Source: Pseudarthrobacter polychromogenes (GTDB lineage Bacteria; Actinomycetota; Actinomycetes; Actinomycetales; Micrococcaceae). Taken from it: a stretch of 64,000 nt of DNA. The notes under the pieces are model-generated. The model saw only the letters and a list, made by a program, of their open reading frames with translations. It was not told the DNA's origin and did not search any database. The stretch is from assembly GCF_014644495.1 (NCBI RefSeq), contig NZ_BMKU01000006.1:62001-126000 (forward strand), in the 5' to 3' direction. A program made the position numbers and the translations under genes. Positions 34,858 to 43,007 of this stretch are shown one piece after another; the stretch's first letter is position 1; every line of letters starts with the position of its first letter.

Positions 34858-35751
34858 TCAGGCGCCGAACGGGAGCCGCGGATCGATGTCCTGGCCGTCC
34901 CATGCCTGGCGCACCCAGCCGTGGTGGGGGTCGTCGCTGATGAGCCATTCGCGCACGGGCCCCGGCCCGGCCATGACGTTCAAGTAGTAGAGGTCGTACC
35001 CGGGTGCGGCCATGGCAGGACCGTGCCAGCCGTAGGGAACCAGGACGACGTCGCCAGTGCGCACCTCCGCCGACACGTCGATGGGACGCTCGTCCGAGGC
35101 GTAGACGCGCTGGTAGCCGATGGCGTCCGCATCCGCCGGCGCCGCTGAGCCTTCCGCCACGCGCGTCTCGAAGTAGTAGATCTCCTCGAGGCGGGTCTCG
35201 CCGTCCTTCTCCTCGTCGTGCTTGTGCGGGGGATAGGAGGACCAGTTGCCTGCTGGGGTGAGGACCTCGCAGACGATGAACCGGTCGGCTTCCAGTGCGG
35301 CCGGTGTGCCGAAGTTGTGGACCTGGCGGGAGCAGTTGCCGGCGCCGCGCAGCTCAACCGGGGTTTCCGCGGCGGTCACCAGCCGGGTGGGGTACGCGTC
35401 CTGTGCCGGGGCAGTGGCTACCGCCACCCTCCCGCCGTCAGCCGACGCGATGCTGACGGCGCGTCCGGTGCCCGAGTACAGAACATCGCTGGGGCCGTGA
35501 AACACGGACGCGCGCCCGTCCAGTCGGTATTCGGTGCCATCGACCGTGACCGTGAAGGATCCGTTAAGGGGCACCACAATGCGTTCCTCATCGGCGGCGG
35601 GAAGGACGACGTCGGCCCCTGCGGCGAGCGTGGCCACCTTCAGCCCGGTGTGTGCCCAGCCGTCCACGGACAGGGATGAGTCCGCGGTCCCGATCGAGAC
35701 GTCCCATGTGCCGTCGGTGGCGGTGCCCAGTGGATAGACCCAGTTGGTCAT
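34858..35751 (-). CDS. iolB: 5-deoxy-glucuronate isomerase
   Basis: The 297-residue double-cupin protein converts 5-deoxy-glucuronate to 2-deoxy-5-keto-gluconate, the step between IolD and IolC. Typical features are the N-terminal cupin with ERIVVPLNGSFTVTVDG and the conserved metal-site stretch SSYPPHKHDEEKDGETRLEEIYY. The C-terminus has VRTGDVVLVPYGWHGPAMAAPGYDLYYLN. It lies 18 bp downstream of iolR and on the same strand, so the two are an operon separate from the other iol genes. Confidence 0.95.
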   Translation of the reverse strand: MTNWVYPLGTATDGTWDVSIGTADSSLSVDGWAHTGLKVATLAAGADVVLPAADEERIVVPLNGSFTVTVDGTEYRLDGRASVFHGPSDVLYSGTGRAVSIASADGGRVAVATAPAQDAYPTRLVTAAETPVELRGAGNCSRQVHNFGTPAALEADRFIVCEVLTPAGNWSSYPPHKHDEEKDGETRLEEIYYFETRVAEGSAAPADADAIGYQRVYASDERPIDVSAEVRTGDVVLVPYGWHGPAMAAPGYDLYYLNVMAGPGPVREWLISDDPHHGWVRQAWDGQDIDPRLPFGA

Positions 35752-35769
35752 GGAGTGTGGCTCCTTGCG

Positions 35770-36510
35770 TTAGCGCTGTACGAGTGTCATTTCAAAGCTG
35801 TAGGAATCCCCGCGGTACACGTGGTGCCCGGTTTCCACGCGGCGGCCGGTGTCATCCGTGGCGGTACGCTCCATGGTGACCAGGGCGGATCCGGGCGCGG
35901 TCTCGAGGAGGGAGGCCTGGTAGTCGTTGGCCACCACGGCGCCGATGCGCTGGTTGGCGAGCCGGAAGTTCACGCCCCCGCGGCGCAGGATGGCGTAGAG
36001 GCCTTCCGCCGACAGCGTGGCTTCATCCATCTCGGCGATGTCATCACGGACCCAGTTCTCCATGAGCGCCAAGGGTTTGCCTGCCACTTTCCGCAGCCGC
36101 GTGAAGTGGTAGACCTTGGAGCCGGCAGGCAACTGGAGGGTGGCCAGGGTGGCCTCGTCGGCCTCCACATGGGCGAAGCTCAGGACGTCGGTGGTGGGCT
36201 TCTTGCCGTTGTTGGTGAGGTCGTCGTAGAGGCTGGAGAGCTCGAGCGGACGGCGCACCTGGCTCGATACAACCTGGGTTCCGACGCCGCGTTTACGCAC
36301 CAGCAGCCCGGACCGGACCAGTTCATCCATGGCCTTGCGCATCGTGGGGCGCGAGAGGTTCAGCTGTGCCGCCAGGTCGATTTCGTTATCAAGCCGGCTG
36401 CCGGGCTCCAGCACGCCGCTGAAAATGGCGGCTTCGATCCCCTGCACCACCTGGTGGTAAAGCGGGACGGGGGAGGAGCGGTCGATGCTGAGACCCAGGT
36501 TGTGCGCCAC
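35770..36510 (-). CDS. iolR: GntR/UTRA repressor, probable inositol regulator
   Basis: The 246-residue regulator has an N-terminal GntR winged helix (PLYHQVVQGIEAAI, DNEIDLAAQLNLSRPTMRKAMDELV, LLVRKRGVGTQV) and a C-terminal UTRA ligand domain (KVYHFTRLRK, PLALMENWV). It most likely represses the iol genes and senses an inositol-derived metabolite. I start at GTG 36510 behind GAGGGAAG; a longer frame to 36648 would include the operator. The motif TGTCCTATCA upstream suggests autoregulation. iolB follows in the same operon. The regulator function is inferred from location and operator sharing. Confidence 0.85.
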   Translation of the reverse strand: MAHNLGLSIDRSSPVPLYHQVVQGIEAAIFSGVLEPGSRLDNEIDLAAQLNLSRPTMRKAMDELVRSGLLVRKRGVGTQVVSSQVRRPLELSSLYDDLTNNGKKPTTDVLSFAHVEADEATLATLQLPAGSKVYHFTRLRKVAGKPLALMENWVRDDIAEMDEATLSAEGLYAILRRGGVNFRLANQRIGAVVANDYQASLLETAPGSALVTMERTATDDTGRRVETGHHVYRGDSYSFEMTLVQR

Positions 36511-36592
36511 GGTACTTCCCTCATGTTCCTTGTTGCGGGACGTCGTCGCCCGGGTGGGGCGGGAACGGCCGCTTTGCCGCCATATGTTCTCT

Positions 36593-36602
36593 TGATAGGA
36601 CA
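36593..36602 (-). promoter_or_regulatory. IolR-like site upstream of iolR-iolB
   Basis: TGTCCTATCA on the minus strand matches 9 of 10 positions of the C. glutamicum IolR consensus as I remember it (KGWCHTRACA). It is part of a partial dyad TGTTCTCTTGATAGGACA. It lies about 85 bp before the iolR start. Confidence 0.4.
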
Positions 36603-36682
36603 TACTTTTCTTCTTCTCTGATCCTAGCAGCCGCGCCATCCGGGTCAAGGGGAGCGGGCCCGCGTTGCTTTAGGTTTAGACA

Positions 36683-37822
36683 GTGAACCTCTCCGGAAAC
36701 GTGGGCCCCCACCCGCACAACCTTGAAGTGCAGGACCTGGACAGCTTCGACCGCCTGGTCAGCGCCGGTGCGGTGGACATGCGCGGTTGGCACGCGCAGT
36801 CCCTGGACCTGCGGGGGAGGACCGGCGCACTGCAGAGCCTGCGCGTGGAGGGTGCCATCTTCCTGGGCTGCACCTTCGACGACGGCGTGGAAGACCTGCT
36901 GCGCCGACGGGGCGCGCTGATCTTCCCGCGGCTGGAAACCGTGCCCTTCAACCCCTACCGGGCCGCCTTGTACTCGCCCCAGGAACTGTACGCCGGGCTG
37001 CCCGACGCCCCCTACGAAGCCCTTCCGGACGCCCGGATCTACCAGTGGAGCATCCAGCCCGGCATGCGGCACCGGCTGGACGCCACCCTGGCCTCAGCGT
37101 TGCACGACCACGCCATCGGTGACGCCTTGGACGATATGACCCGGACAGGCCCGTTGCACGGCCGGGCCATGGTGGGTGTCATGGGCGGGCATGCCGCACA
37201 GCGCGGCAGCAGCGGGTTTGCCCAGGCCGCCCTGCTGGGCAGGCTCCTCGCGCAGGACGGGTACGTGGTGGCCACCGGCGGGGGACCGGGGGCCATGGAG
37301 GCGGCAAACCTCGGCGCGTACCTCAGTGAAGTGGACGACGACGGCGTGCAGGCTGCGCTGGACATCCTCGCCTCCGTCCCCGGCTTCCGTCCCTCGGTGT
37401 CCGCGTGGGCGCGTGCGGCGGCCGCCGTCGTCGAACGCTTTCCGGGCGGTACGCCGTCGCTCGGGATCCCCACCTGGTTCTACGGGCACGAGCCGCCCAA
37501 CTACTTCGCCACGCACATCGCAAAATACTTTGCGAACGCCATCCGGGAGGCGATCCTGCTGGAACTGTGCACGGGAGGAATCGTGTTCCTGCCGGGAGCT
37601 GCCGGCACCGTCCAGGAGATCTTCCAGGATGCGTGCGAAAACTACTACGGGGCACGGGAAAAGGTGACGCCCATGGTGCTGGTGGGCCGGCACCACTGGG
37701 AACGCCAGTACCCGGCCTGGCCCATGCTGCAAAGCCTTGCGGCCGGCCGGCCGATGGAGGACCGGATTTTCCTGGTGGACACTGTCCAGGAGGCGGTGGA
37801 GGTGCTGCGGCTGCCCGCCTGA
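36683..37822 (+). CDS. LOG/TIGR00730-like nucleotide-binding protein
   Basis: The 379-residue protein has an unassigned N-terminal 150 residues, then a LOG-like Rossmann domain. VGVMGGHAAQRGSSGFAQA is followed by ATGGGPGAMEAANLGAYL, and FLPGAAGTVQEIFQDA takes the place of the usual PGGxGTxxE. The Glu and Thr of that motif are kept. Relatives (LOG, PpnN) hydrolyse nucleoside monophosphates to free base and ribose 5-phosphate; the substrate here is unknown. The start is GTG 36683, with TAGGTT about 12 bp upstream, so the mRNA may be leaderless. It diverges from iolR. Confidence 0.8.
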   Translation: MNLSGNVGPHPHNLEVQDLDSFDRLVSAGAVDMRGWHAQSLDLRGRTGALQSLRVEGAIFLGCTFDDGVEDLLRRRGALIFPRLETVPFNPYRAALYSPQELYAGLPDAPYEALPDARIYQWSIQPGMRHRLDATLASALHDHAIGDALDDMTRTGPLHGRAMVGVMGGHAAQRGSSGFAQAALLGRLLAQDGYVVATGGGPGAMEAANLGAYLSEVDDDGVQAALDILASVPGFRPSVSAWARAAAAVVERFPGGTPSLGIPTWFYGHEPPNYFATHIAKYFANAIREAILLELCTGGIVFLPGAAGTVQEIFQDACENYYGAREKVTPMVLVGRHHWERQYPAWPMLQSLAAGRPMEDRIFLVDTVQEAVEVLRLPA

Positions 37823-37842
37823 GCCGTGGAGCAGCCGGCCGG

Positions 37843-38775
37843 TCAGAGATCCTTCCGGCACTGCGCCTTGCTGAGCTCGTAGAGCCCGTTGAGGTCCCCG
37901 GCGGACAATCCCTCGGGGGTGCCGATCTCGGGATACATCAGCTGGGTGGGGTCAGCCACGTGGTCGAGGCCCATCACGTGGCTGAGCTCATGCAGGATCA
38001 CGGCACGTGCGTACAGGTGGCCGTCCGGGTTCAGCAGTTCATCGGCGATCTGCGGCGCGTCCAGGTCCAGGCCGCCCGTGACAAAGGCCTTGGGGCCGTC
38101 GTCGTAACTGAAATGGGTGCTGCCCCCGGTGCCGATCACCTTGCCCTTGAGCTGCGGAGCCACCTCCGGTGTTGTCCAGGCGATCAGCAGCGGCGCCCAG
38201 CGCTCGCCGTAGGCCTCGGGCTGGTACGGCGGACGTTGGGGGGAGGGCTGCTCTGCGGTGGTGCCGTCGTAGATGAACCGCATGCCGGTGGCGGCGGAAA
38301 TGGTGGCGATGGATTCGGTGACCAGCTGCTGCGAGCCGGCCGGTGCGAGCTCGTCATTGATGACGTAGTGCAGCGGCCTGCAGGGGGAATACCCCACCGG
38401 GCTGCCGTCCCCGTTGACGGCGAGGAAGCGGTAGGAATCGCTGCCCAGCGGCGGAGGGTCTGCGGCGGCCAGGGGAGCGTCAGACTCCTCCAGCCCCGGG
38501 GGAGGCGCGCCCAGCCGGCCCTCGGCCCGGGGCGCCTGGCCTGCTTCCCCTGCAGTGCCCGGGTCCTGCTGCCCCGCGGACTGCCCGATTCCCGGGCCGA
38601 TCCGGACGTCCAGCAGCTCTTTGAAGCGAGGGTCGTTCAGTGCCAGTGCTGCTCCGAACACAGCGCCCGCGGTCAGCGCGGCGGTGAGAATAAGCTCCAC
38701 GCCCCGGCGCACGCCCAGGCGGGCTTTGGTCCCCGCATGGCGCGACGGCGCGCGGTGCGGCGGCCGGTTTTCCAC
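37843..38775 (-). CDS. Matrixin-like zinc metalloprotease, membrane-anchored or secreted
   Basis: The 310-residue protein has one hydrophobic segment (about residues 26-45, ILTAALTAGAVFGAALAL), a disordered Pro/Ala-rich stretch, and an M10-like catalytic domain with HELSHVMGLDH, the complete HExxHxxGxxH zinc motif, followed by the Met-turn region LMYPEIGTPEGLS. It should act outside the membrane. GTG 38775 overlaps the stop of the upstream ferritin/VIT1 gene by one base (TAGTG), so translation is coupled. This pairing of protease and iron exporter is unexpected. Confidence 0.85.
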   Translation of the reverse strand: MENRPPHRAPSRHAGTKARLGVRRGVELILTAALTAGAVFGAALALNDPRFKELLDVRIGPGIGQSAGQQDPGTAGEAGQAPRAEGRLGAPPPGLEESDAPLAAADPPPLGSDSYRFLAVNGDGSPVGYSPCRPLHYVINDELAPAGSQQLVTESIATISAATGMRFIYDGTTAEQPSPQRPPYQPEAYGERWAPLLIAWTTPEVAPQLKGKVIGTGGSTHFSYDDGPKAFVTGGLDLDAPQIADELLNPDGHLYARAVILHELSHVMGLDHVADPTQLMYPEIGTPEGLSAGDLNGLYELSKAQCRKDL

Positions 38776-39947
38776 TAGCCTACGACGGTGCCGAAGGCCA
38801 GCCCCAGCAGGTAGGTGATGGCCGCAGCGCCCAGGCCGATGGCCAGCTGGCGGAGTCCACGCGTCAATGGCGACGTGCCGGAGAGCAGGCCCACCGTGGC
38901 GCCGGTGACCAGGAGGGCGAGGCCCACCAGAATGCCGGCCGCCACCAGGGCGGCAACCCCGGTCAGGCCAAACAGGAACGGCAGGATGGGCACGATCGCA
39001 CCGGAGGCGAAGAAGCAGAAGCTGGACAGGGCCGCGCCCCACGCGGTCCCCACTGCTTCATGCTGGTCCTCGACGTCGGGCAGTTCCGGCTGCAGCGACA
39101 GGCTGGGATCGCAGTCGCAGGGCAGCAGGCCCATGCGTTCGGCCACCCGGTGCTGGGCCGCTTCCTGGGTCATGCCCCGGGCCAGGTACACCAGCAGCAG
39201 TTCGTTGTGTTCCAGGTCCAGCTTGGGGGCCGCCAGCAGGGTGACCTGGGTGGGGCGCGTCGCCGCGAGCAGTTCGCGCTGCGACCGGACGGAGATGAAC
39301 TCGCCGGCGCCCATGGACATGGCGCCGGCCAGCAGCCCCGCGATTCCGCTGAGCAGCACCACACTGCTGGCGACACCGGACGCGGCCATGCCCATCACCA
39401 GGGACAGGTTGCTGACCAGGCCGTCATTCGCGCCGAACACGGCGGCGCGGAAGGTGCCCGCGAGGCGGTTGCGTCCCCGGGTTGCCAGCCCCCGGACCAC
39501 TTCCTCGTGGATCTGCTCGTCCGCCGCCATCGCCTCCGTGGCGTTGGGGTCCTTGGCGTAAGGGGAGCGGCCTTCTGCGCGCTGGGCCAGGGCCAGCACA
39601 AACACCGACCCGAAGTGGCGGGCCAGGAACCCCAGCATCCGGCTGCGCAGCGAGGCACGCCGGGGCTTGCCCGCCCGTTCCCCCAGCAGTCCCAGCCAGT
39701 GAGCTTCGTGGCGGCCCTCGGCTTCGGCCAGGGCCAGGAGGATGTCGCGCTCTTCGCCCTGGCGGTTCTGTGCCAGGTCCCGGTAGACGGCGGCTTCCGC
39801 CCGTTCGTCCGCGAGGTATTGCCGCCACCGCTTGACGTCCGACGGCGATGGCTGGGCCTGCTGCCGGGCGCCGGCTGGTTCCTGGGGTGCTGAAGGTTGC
39901 GACGCTTCTGGTGTGGCGTGGCGGTTGAACCTGGCGTGCTGAGACAC
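38775..39947 (-). CDS. Membrane-bound ferritin / VIT1 iron exporter (MbfA-like)
   Basis: The 390-residue protein has an N-terminal ferritin/rubrerythrin-like domain (about 35-175) with the acidic/His ligands ADERAEAAVYRDLA, EAEGRHEAHW and ADEQIHEEVV. The C-terminal VIT1/CCC1 transporter domain has about five segments (FGANDGLVSNLSLVMGMA, AGAMSMGAGEFISVRSQRE, SLSSF-type ALSSFCFFASGAIVP). In other bacteria this fusion (MbfA) exports iron or manganese. I start at GTG 39947 behind AGGAG; an ATG 39 bp earlier lacks a ribosome binding site. The stop is coupled to the metalloprotease gene. Confidence 0.88.
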   Translation of the reverse strand: MSQHARFNRHATPEASQPSAPQEPAGARQQAQPSPSDVKRWRQYLADERAEAAVYRDLAQNRQGEERDILLALAEAEGRHEAHWLGLLGERAGKPRRASLRSRMLGFLARHFGSVFVLALAQRAEGRSPYAKDPNATEAMAADEQIHEEVVRGLATRGRNRLAGTFRAAVFGANDGLVSNLSLVMGMAASGVASSVVLLSGIAGLLAGAMSMGAGEFISVRSQRELLAATRPTQVTLLAAPKLDLEHNELLLVYLARGMTQEAAQHRVAERMGLLPCDCDPSLSLQPELPDVEDQHEAVGTAWGAALSSFCFFASGAIVPILPFLFGLTGVAALVAAGILVGLALLVTGATVGLLSGTSPLTRGLRQLAIGLGAAAITYLLGLAFGTVVG

Positions 39948-40096
39948 GGAAACTCCTGGGCTGGATGGGGCATGGCGCGGCCCCATTGCAGTGCAAGCTT
40001 ACTGCGAAAATCCGCGGATTTTTGGCCGGTCAGCCTCCTCCGGATATTTCGGTGCGCCGTAAACCGGACGGGATATTTAGGTCCCGTGGCGCGCTA

Positions 40097-40125
40097 TTGA
40101 CCACCCTTCGGTGCGGTGCTGTGAT
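40097..40125 (+). promoter_or_regulatory. Promoter of the small acidic protein gene
   Basis: TTGACC (40097-40102), 17 bp and TGTGAT (40120-40125) give a good promoter match 66 bp before the ATG. Two GGATATTT repeats lie upstream (around 40043 and 40070). Confidence 0.5.
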
Positions 40126-40191
40126 GAAGGTGTGGCGCGTCCAGCGCCCTCACTGAAAGAGCACGTCAGGCGAACAAACGGAGGTTCAATC

Positions 40192-40419
40192 ATGAGCACC
40201 ACCGGACAGCACCCGGACATGCCGCACCTGGATGCCGTAGAGGCGGATCCCGCCTATGACTACGCCGAGGATGCACCGGTAGTTGAGGACGACTGGGATA
40301 CCGAGGACGACCTCCTGGACGAGGAGGAGCCGGTGGTCCAGGTTCCTCCCGTCGTGGTCGACGCCGAGGACCGCGTGGTCCCGCTGGATGACCCTGACGA
40401 GGTCCGCGAAACCGATTAG
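40192..40419 (+). CDS. Small highly acidic protein
   Basis: The 75-residue protein has about 27 Asp/Glu and only two Arg, no Cys, and runs such as DDWDTEDDLLDEEEP. It is probably disordered in solution. ATG 40192 follows a good ribosome binding site (CGGAGG) and its own promoter, and a strong terminator follows, so it is a genuine stand-alone gene. I know no function. A metal, polyamine or basic-protein binding role is possible because of the charge. Confidence 0.75.
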   Translation: MSTTGQHPDMPHLDAVEADPAYDYAEDAPVVEDDWDTEDDLLDEEEPVVQVPPVVVDAEDRVVPLDDPDEVRETD

Positions 40420-40433
40420 GAAACCAGGACTAA

Positions 40434-40487
40434 ACGACGGCGGCACCTCCCCTTCGCCGGAAAGCGAAGGGGAGGTGCCGCCGTCGT
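40434..40487. terminator. 24-bp perfect inverted repeat, bidirectional terminator
   Basis: Arms 40434-40457 and 40464-40487 pair perfectly over 24 bp with loop CGGAAA. It lies between the convergent acidic protein and symporter genes. The stem contains ACGACGGCGGCACC, also found almost complete in the terminator at 62722. Confidence 0.8.
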
Positions 40488-40519
40488 GCCCTGTTCCTGC
40501 TGTTCTACCCTGCCGGGGC

Positions 40520-42037
40520 CTAGCGGGCAGCGGTGGGAAGGGGCGATTCTTCCGCGGCCTGCCCGGCCACGCGGCGCTGCCAGTTGCGCATAACCTGCGG
40601 GTCGGTTGGTTTGGTCAACAGGGAAACCGCGACGTAGACCAGGGCGGACGCCAGCAGGCCGTAGTAGATGGGCTCGTTGGCGTAGATGCCGTCCAGCGGT
40701 GCCTCGGCGTTGATTTCCAGGACGATCATGGTGCCCAGCGTCACCACGGAACCCACAGCCATGGATGCGGCCGCGGCGATGCCCGTACCGCGCTTCCAGA
40801 CCAGTCCGCCGAGGATCGCCACGAGGAGGCCGCCCACCAGGATGTCGTAGGCAATAGTCAGGGCTGCCACCACGTCCTTGGTGATGATGGCGATGACGAT
40901 CGCGATGATTCCCAGGGCAAGGACCCAGATGCGGTTGGCCTTGACGTCGTGCTCAGGGTTGTCCGAGTCCTCCGTGTTTATGTCCCTGCCAAACCAGCTG
41001 GCAACGAACGGCAGGACGTCGGCGCGGGCCACGGTTGCGGCGGCGATAAGGGCGCCCGATGCGGTGGACATCATCGCTGCCACCGCTGCTGCCAGGACCA
41101 GCCCGCCGATGCCGACGGGCAGCAGGGTCTGGGCCACCTCGGCGTAGACGTCGTCCTTGACTGCGATGTCGATGCCGGATAGGGCCACGCTGGCGGCCAT
41201 GCCGATCAGGGCGCCGGCAACGCCATAAAGAATGCAGTAGATGCCTGCGGTGGCGCCGCCCCAGCGCGCCACGTTGGGCGTTTTCGCCGTGAAGACGCGC
41301 TGCCAGATGTCCTGGCCGATCAGCAGGCCCAGGGTGTAGACGACGAAGTAGGTGATGATCGTCTGGACACCGATGCCGTCAATCTGGAAGAAACTCTCGT
41401 CCACCCGGCTGCGGATGCCCTCAAAGCCGCCCGCCGCGTTGAGCGTGAAGGGCAGCATCAGGAAGAAGATGCCCACGGTCTTGATGATGAACTGCACCTG
41501 GTCGGCCAGGGTAATGGACCACATGCCGCCCACTGTGGAGTAGACCAGAACGATGGCTCCGCCAACGCCTATCGCAATCGGACGCTCCCAGTCGAAGAGC
41601 ACCACGAAGATGGTGGCGTAGGCGCCGGTGGATGTGGCGCACAGCATCAGGGTGTAGGCGAGCATGACAATGCCGGAGGCCTCCGTGGCCCTGCTGCCGT
41701 AGCGCAGGGTGAGCATCTGGGACACCGTGTAGATCTTCAGCTTTTGGATGGTCCCGGCAAAGAGGAGGCTCAGCAGCAGGACGCCGGCGCCGATGGCCAC
41801 CACCAGCCACATGCCGGAGATGCCGAACTTGTAGCCGAGGCCCACGCCGCCCACGGTGGAGGCGCCGCCCAGGACGACGGCGGCCATGGTTCCGGTATAG
41901 AGGAAGGGGCCGAGGCGGCGGCCGGCAACCAGGAAGTCGCTGTTGTTCTTGGTACGGGACTTGCCCCACCAGCCGAAGGCCAGCATCGCGAGCAGGTACA
42001 CCACCACGATGGCGATGTTGATGAAACTTGCATCCAT
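40520..42037 (-). CDS. Sodium:solute symporter (SSS family)
   Basis: The 505-residue protein has about 13 membrane segments. Typical SSS pieces are FGWWGKSRTKNNSDFLVAGR, GPFLYTGTMAAVVLGGAS, VYSTVGGMWSITLADQVQF (the sodium-site region of segment 5), GLLIGQDIWQRVFTAK and MMSTASGALIAAATVARAD. It probably imports a small organic nutrient with sodium. It diverges from the XRE/cupin regulator, which likely controls it. The nearby ureohydrolase and ThDP genes suggest a guanidino compound or polyamine substrate, which is inference. Confidence 0.88.
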   Translation of the reverse strand: MDASFINIAIVVVYLLAMLAFGWWGKSRTKNNSDFLVAGRRLGPFLYTGTMAAVVLGGASTVGGVGLGYKFGISGMWLVVAIGAGVLLLSLLFAGTIQKLKIYTVSQMLTLRYGSRATEASGIVMLAYTLMLCATSTGAYATIFVVLFDWERPIAIGVGGAIVLVYSTVGGMWSITLADQVQFIIKTVGIFFLMLPFTLNAAGGFEGIRSRVDESFFQIDGIGVQTIITYFVVYTLGLLIGQDIWQRVFTAKTPNVARWGGATAGIYCILYGVAGALIGMAASVALSGIDIAVKDDVYAEVAQTLLPVGIGGLVLAAAVAAMMSTASGALIAAATVARADVLPFVASWFGRDINTEDSDNPEHDVKANRIWVLALGIIAIVIAIITKDVVAALTIAYDILVGGLLVAILGGLVWKRGTGIAAAASMAVGSVVTLGTMIVLEINAEAPLDGIYANEPIYYGLLASALVYVAVSLLTKPTDPQVMRNWQRRVAGQAAEESPLPTAAR

Positions 42038-42137
42038 GTTGGGCTCCTTGGAGCGTGTTGGCAGCGTGGCGCACGCCGGAAGGAAGGTGGACCGGGCGCC
42101 GCTGCAGGATTTGGGGGAGTGAGGGGGGATTCTCGGC

Positions 42138-42271
42138 TATTGCTCTATAGGCAACAAGTGTTTCCAAAGCGTAGGCTGTGACGGTGATAACAGTCAAGAC
42201 CGCGTTGGACTCCGGGCCACGCGTGCAATGAGGCGTCACAGAAGGGGCCGGCCACTAGTATTGCTCCAAAG
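42138..42271. promoter_or_regulatory. Candidate operators of the XRE/cupin regulator
   Basis: TATTGCTCTATAGGCAA at 42138-42154 contains the dyad TTGC/GCAA. TATTGCTCCAAAG at 42259-42271 repeats its first eight bases, TATTGCTC. Both lie in the 268-bp gap between the divergent symporter and regulator genes. Confidence 0.4.
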
Positions 42272-42305
42272 TGGGGCCGGGCTGCCGGCCATGAAAGGTT
42301 CGTAG

Positions 42306-42881
42306 ATGAAGGCACTGCCAGTTGAGCCGAGCAACGTCCCAGTGGCCATCGGCTCGAGGATCCGGGCCGCCCGGCAGTCGCAGCGGCTGACCATTGAGCA
42401 GGTTGCTGACGCGACGGGGCTGACCAAGGGGTTCCTCAGCAGGGTGGAGCGCGACCTTACGTCCCCGTCCGTGGCCTCCCTGGTCACGCTGTGCCAGGTC
42501 CTCTCGGTCTCCGTCGGCGACCTGTTTGCGGCGCCCGAGACGCACCTGACCAAGCGCAATGACGGGCCGCGGATCTCGCTGGGCGGGCAGGGCATCGTGG
42601 AGCGGCTCCTCACCGCGCGCTCGGAGCGGCGCGTCCAGATCATCCAGGCCTGCATTGAACCGCACGGCCGCGGCGAATCCGAGCTCTACGCGGTGGACTG
42701 CGACGTTGATGTCCTCCATGTGATCAAGGGCAGCATCCGGCTGATCCTCACCAACGAGGAATACGACCTCAGTGCCGGGGACACCGTCACCTTTCCCGGC
42801 CGTGAGCCGCACACCTGGATCAACCCCACCGACAAGCCCGTTGAGGTTCTGTGGGTCCTGGTGCCGGCCGCCAGCCGGTAA
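42306..42881 (+). CDS. XRE-family regulator with C-terminal cupin
   Basis: The 191-residue protein has an N-terminal helix-turn-helix (IGSRIRAARQSQRLTIEQVADATGLTKGFLSRVERDLTSPS, read in pieces at about 17-60) and a C-terminal cupin (VLHVIKGSIRLIL, DLSAGDTVTFPGREPHTW). The arrangement is that of PuuR-type regulators, many of which sense amines or amino-acid derivatives. It likely controls the divergent symporter and the nearby ureohydrolase and ThDP genes. The cupin would bind the inducer. Confidence 0.9.
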   Translation: MKALPVEPSNVPVAIGSRIRAARQSQRLTIEQVADATGLTKGFLSRVERDLTSPSVASLVTLCQVLSVSVGDLFAAPETHLTKRNDGPRISLGGQGIVERLLTARSERRVQIIQACIEPHGRGESELYAVDCDVDVLHVIKGSIRLILTNEEYDLSAGDTVTFPGREPHTWINPTDKPVEVLWVLVPAASR

Positions 42882-42906
42882 CTCCCGCCTGTCCGGCCGT
42901 CCTGTG

Positions 42907-42999
42907 CGCTCCCGCCCAGTTGCCCGGCCGCCCTCCGGGGATTTGCGCTGCTCCGCGCCCGGCCGGCCCTCGCCCGCCGCAGGAAACTGGGCGGGAGCG
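42907..42999. terminator. Inverted repeat between the regulator and the DUF559-type gene
   Basis: Arms CGCTCCCGCCCAGTT (42907-42921) and AACTGGGCGGGAGCG (42985-42999) are perfect over 15 bp around a 63-nt GC-rich centre. Located between convergent genes, it may serve as a bidirectional terminator, though it lacks T runs. Confidence 0.5.
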
Positions 43000-43007
43000 T
43001 CCGAGGG

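Noticed and set aside
37405..38778. Plus-strand frame overlapping the LOG gene end and the metalloprotease
   Set aside because: Overlaps two supported genes in other frames and has no recognisable sequence.
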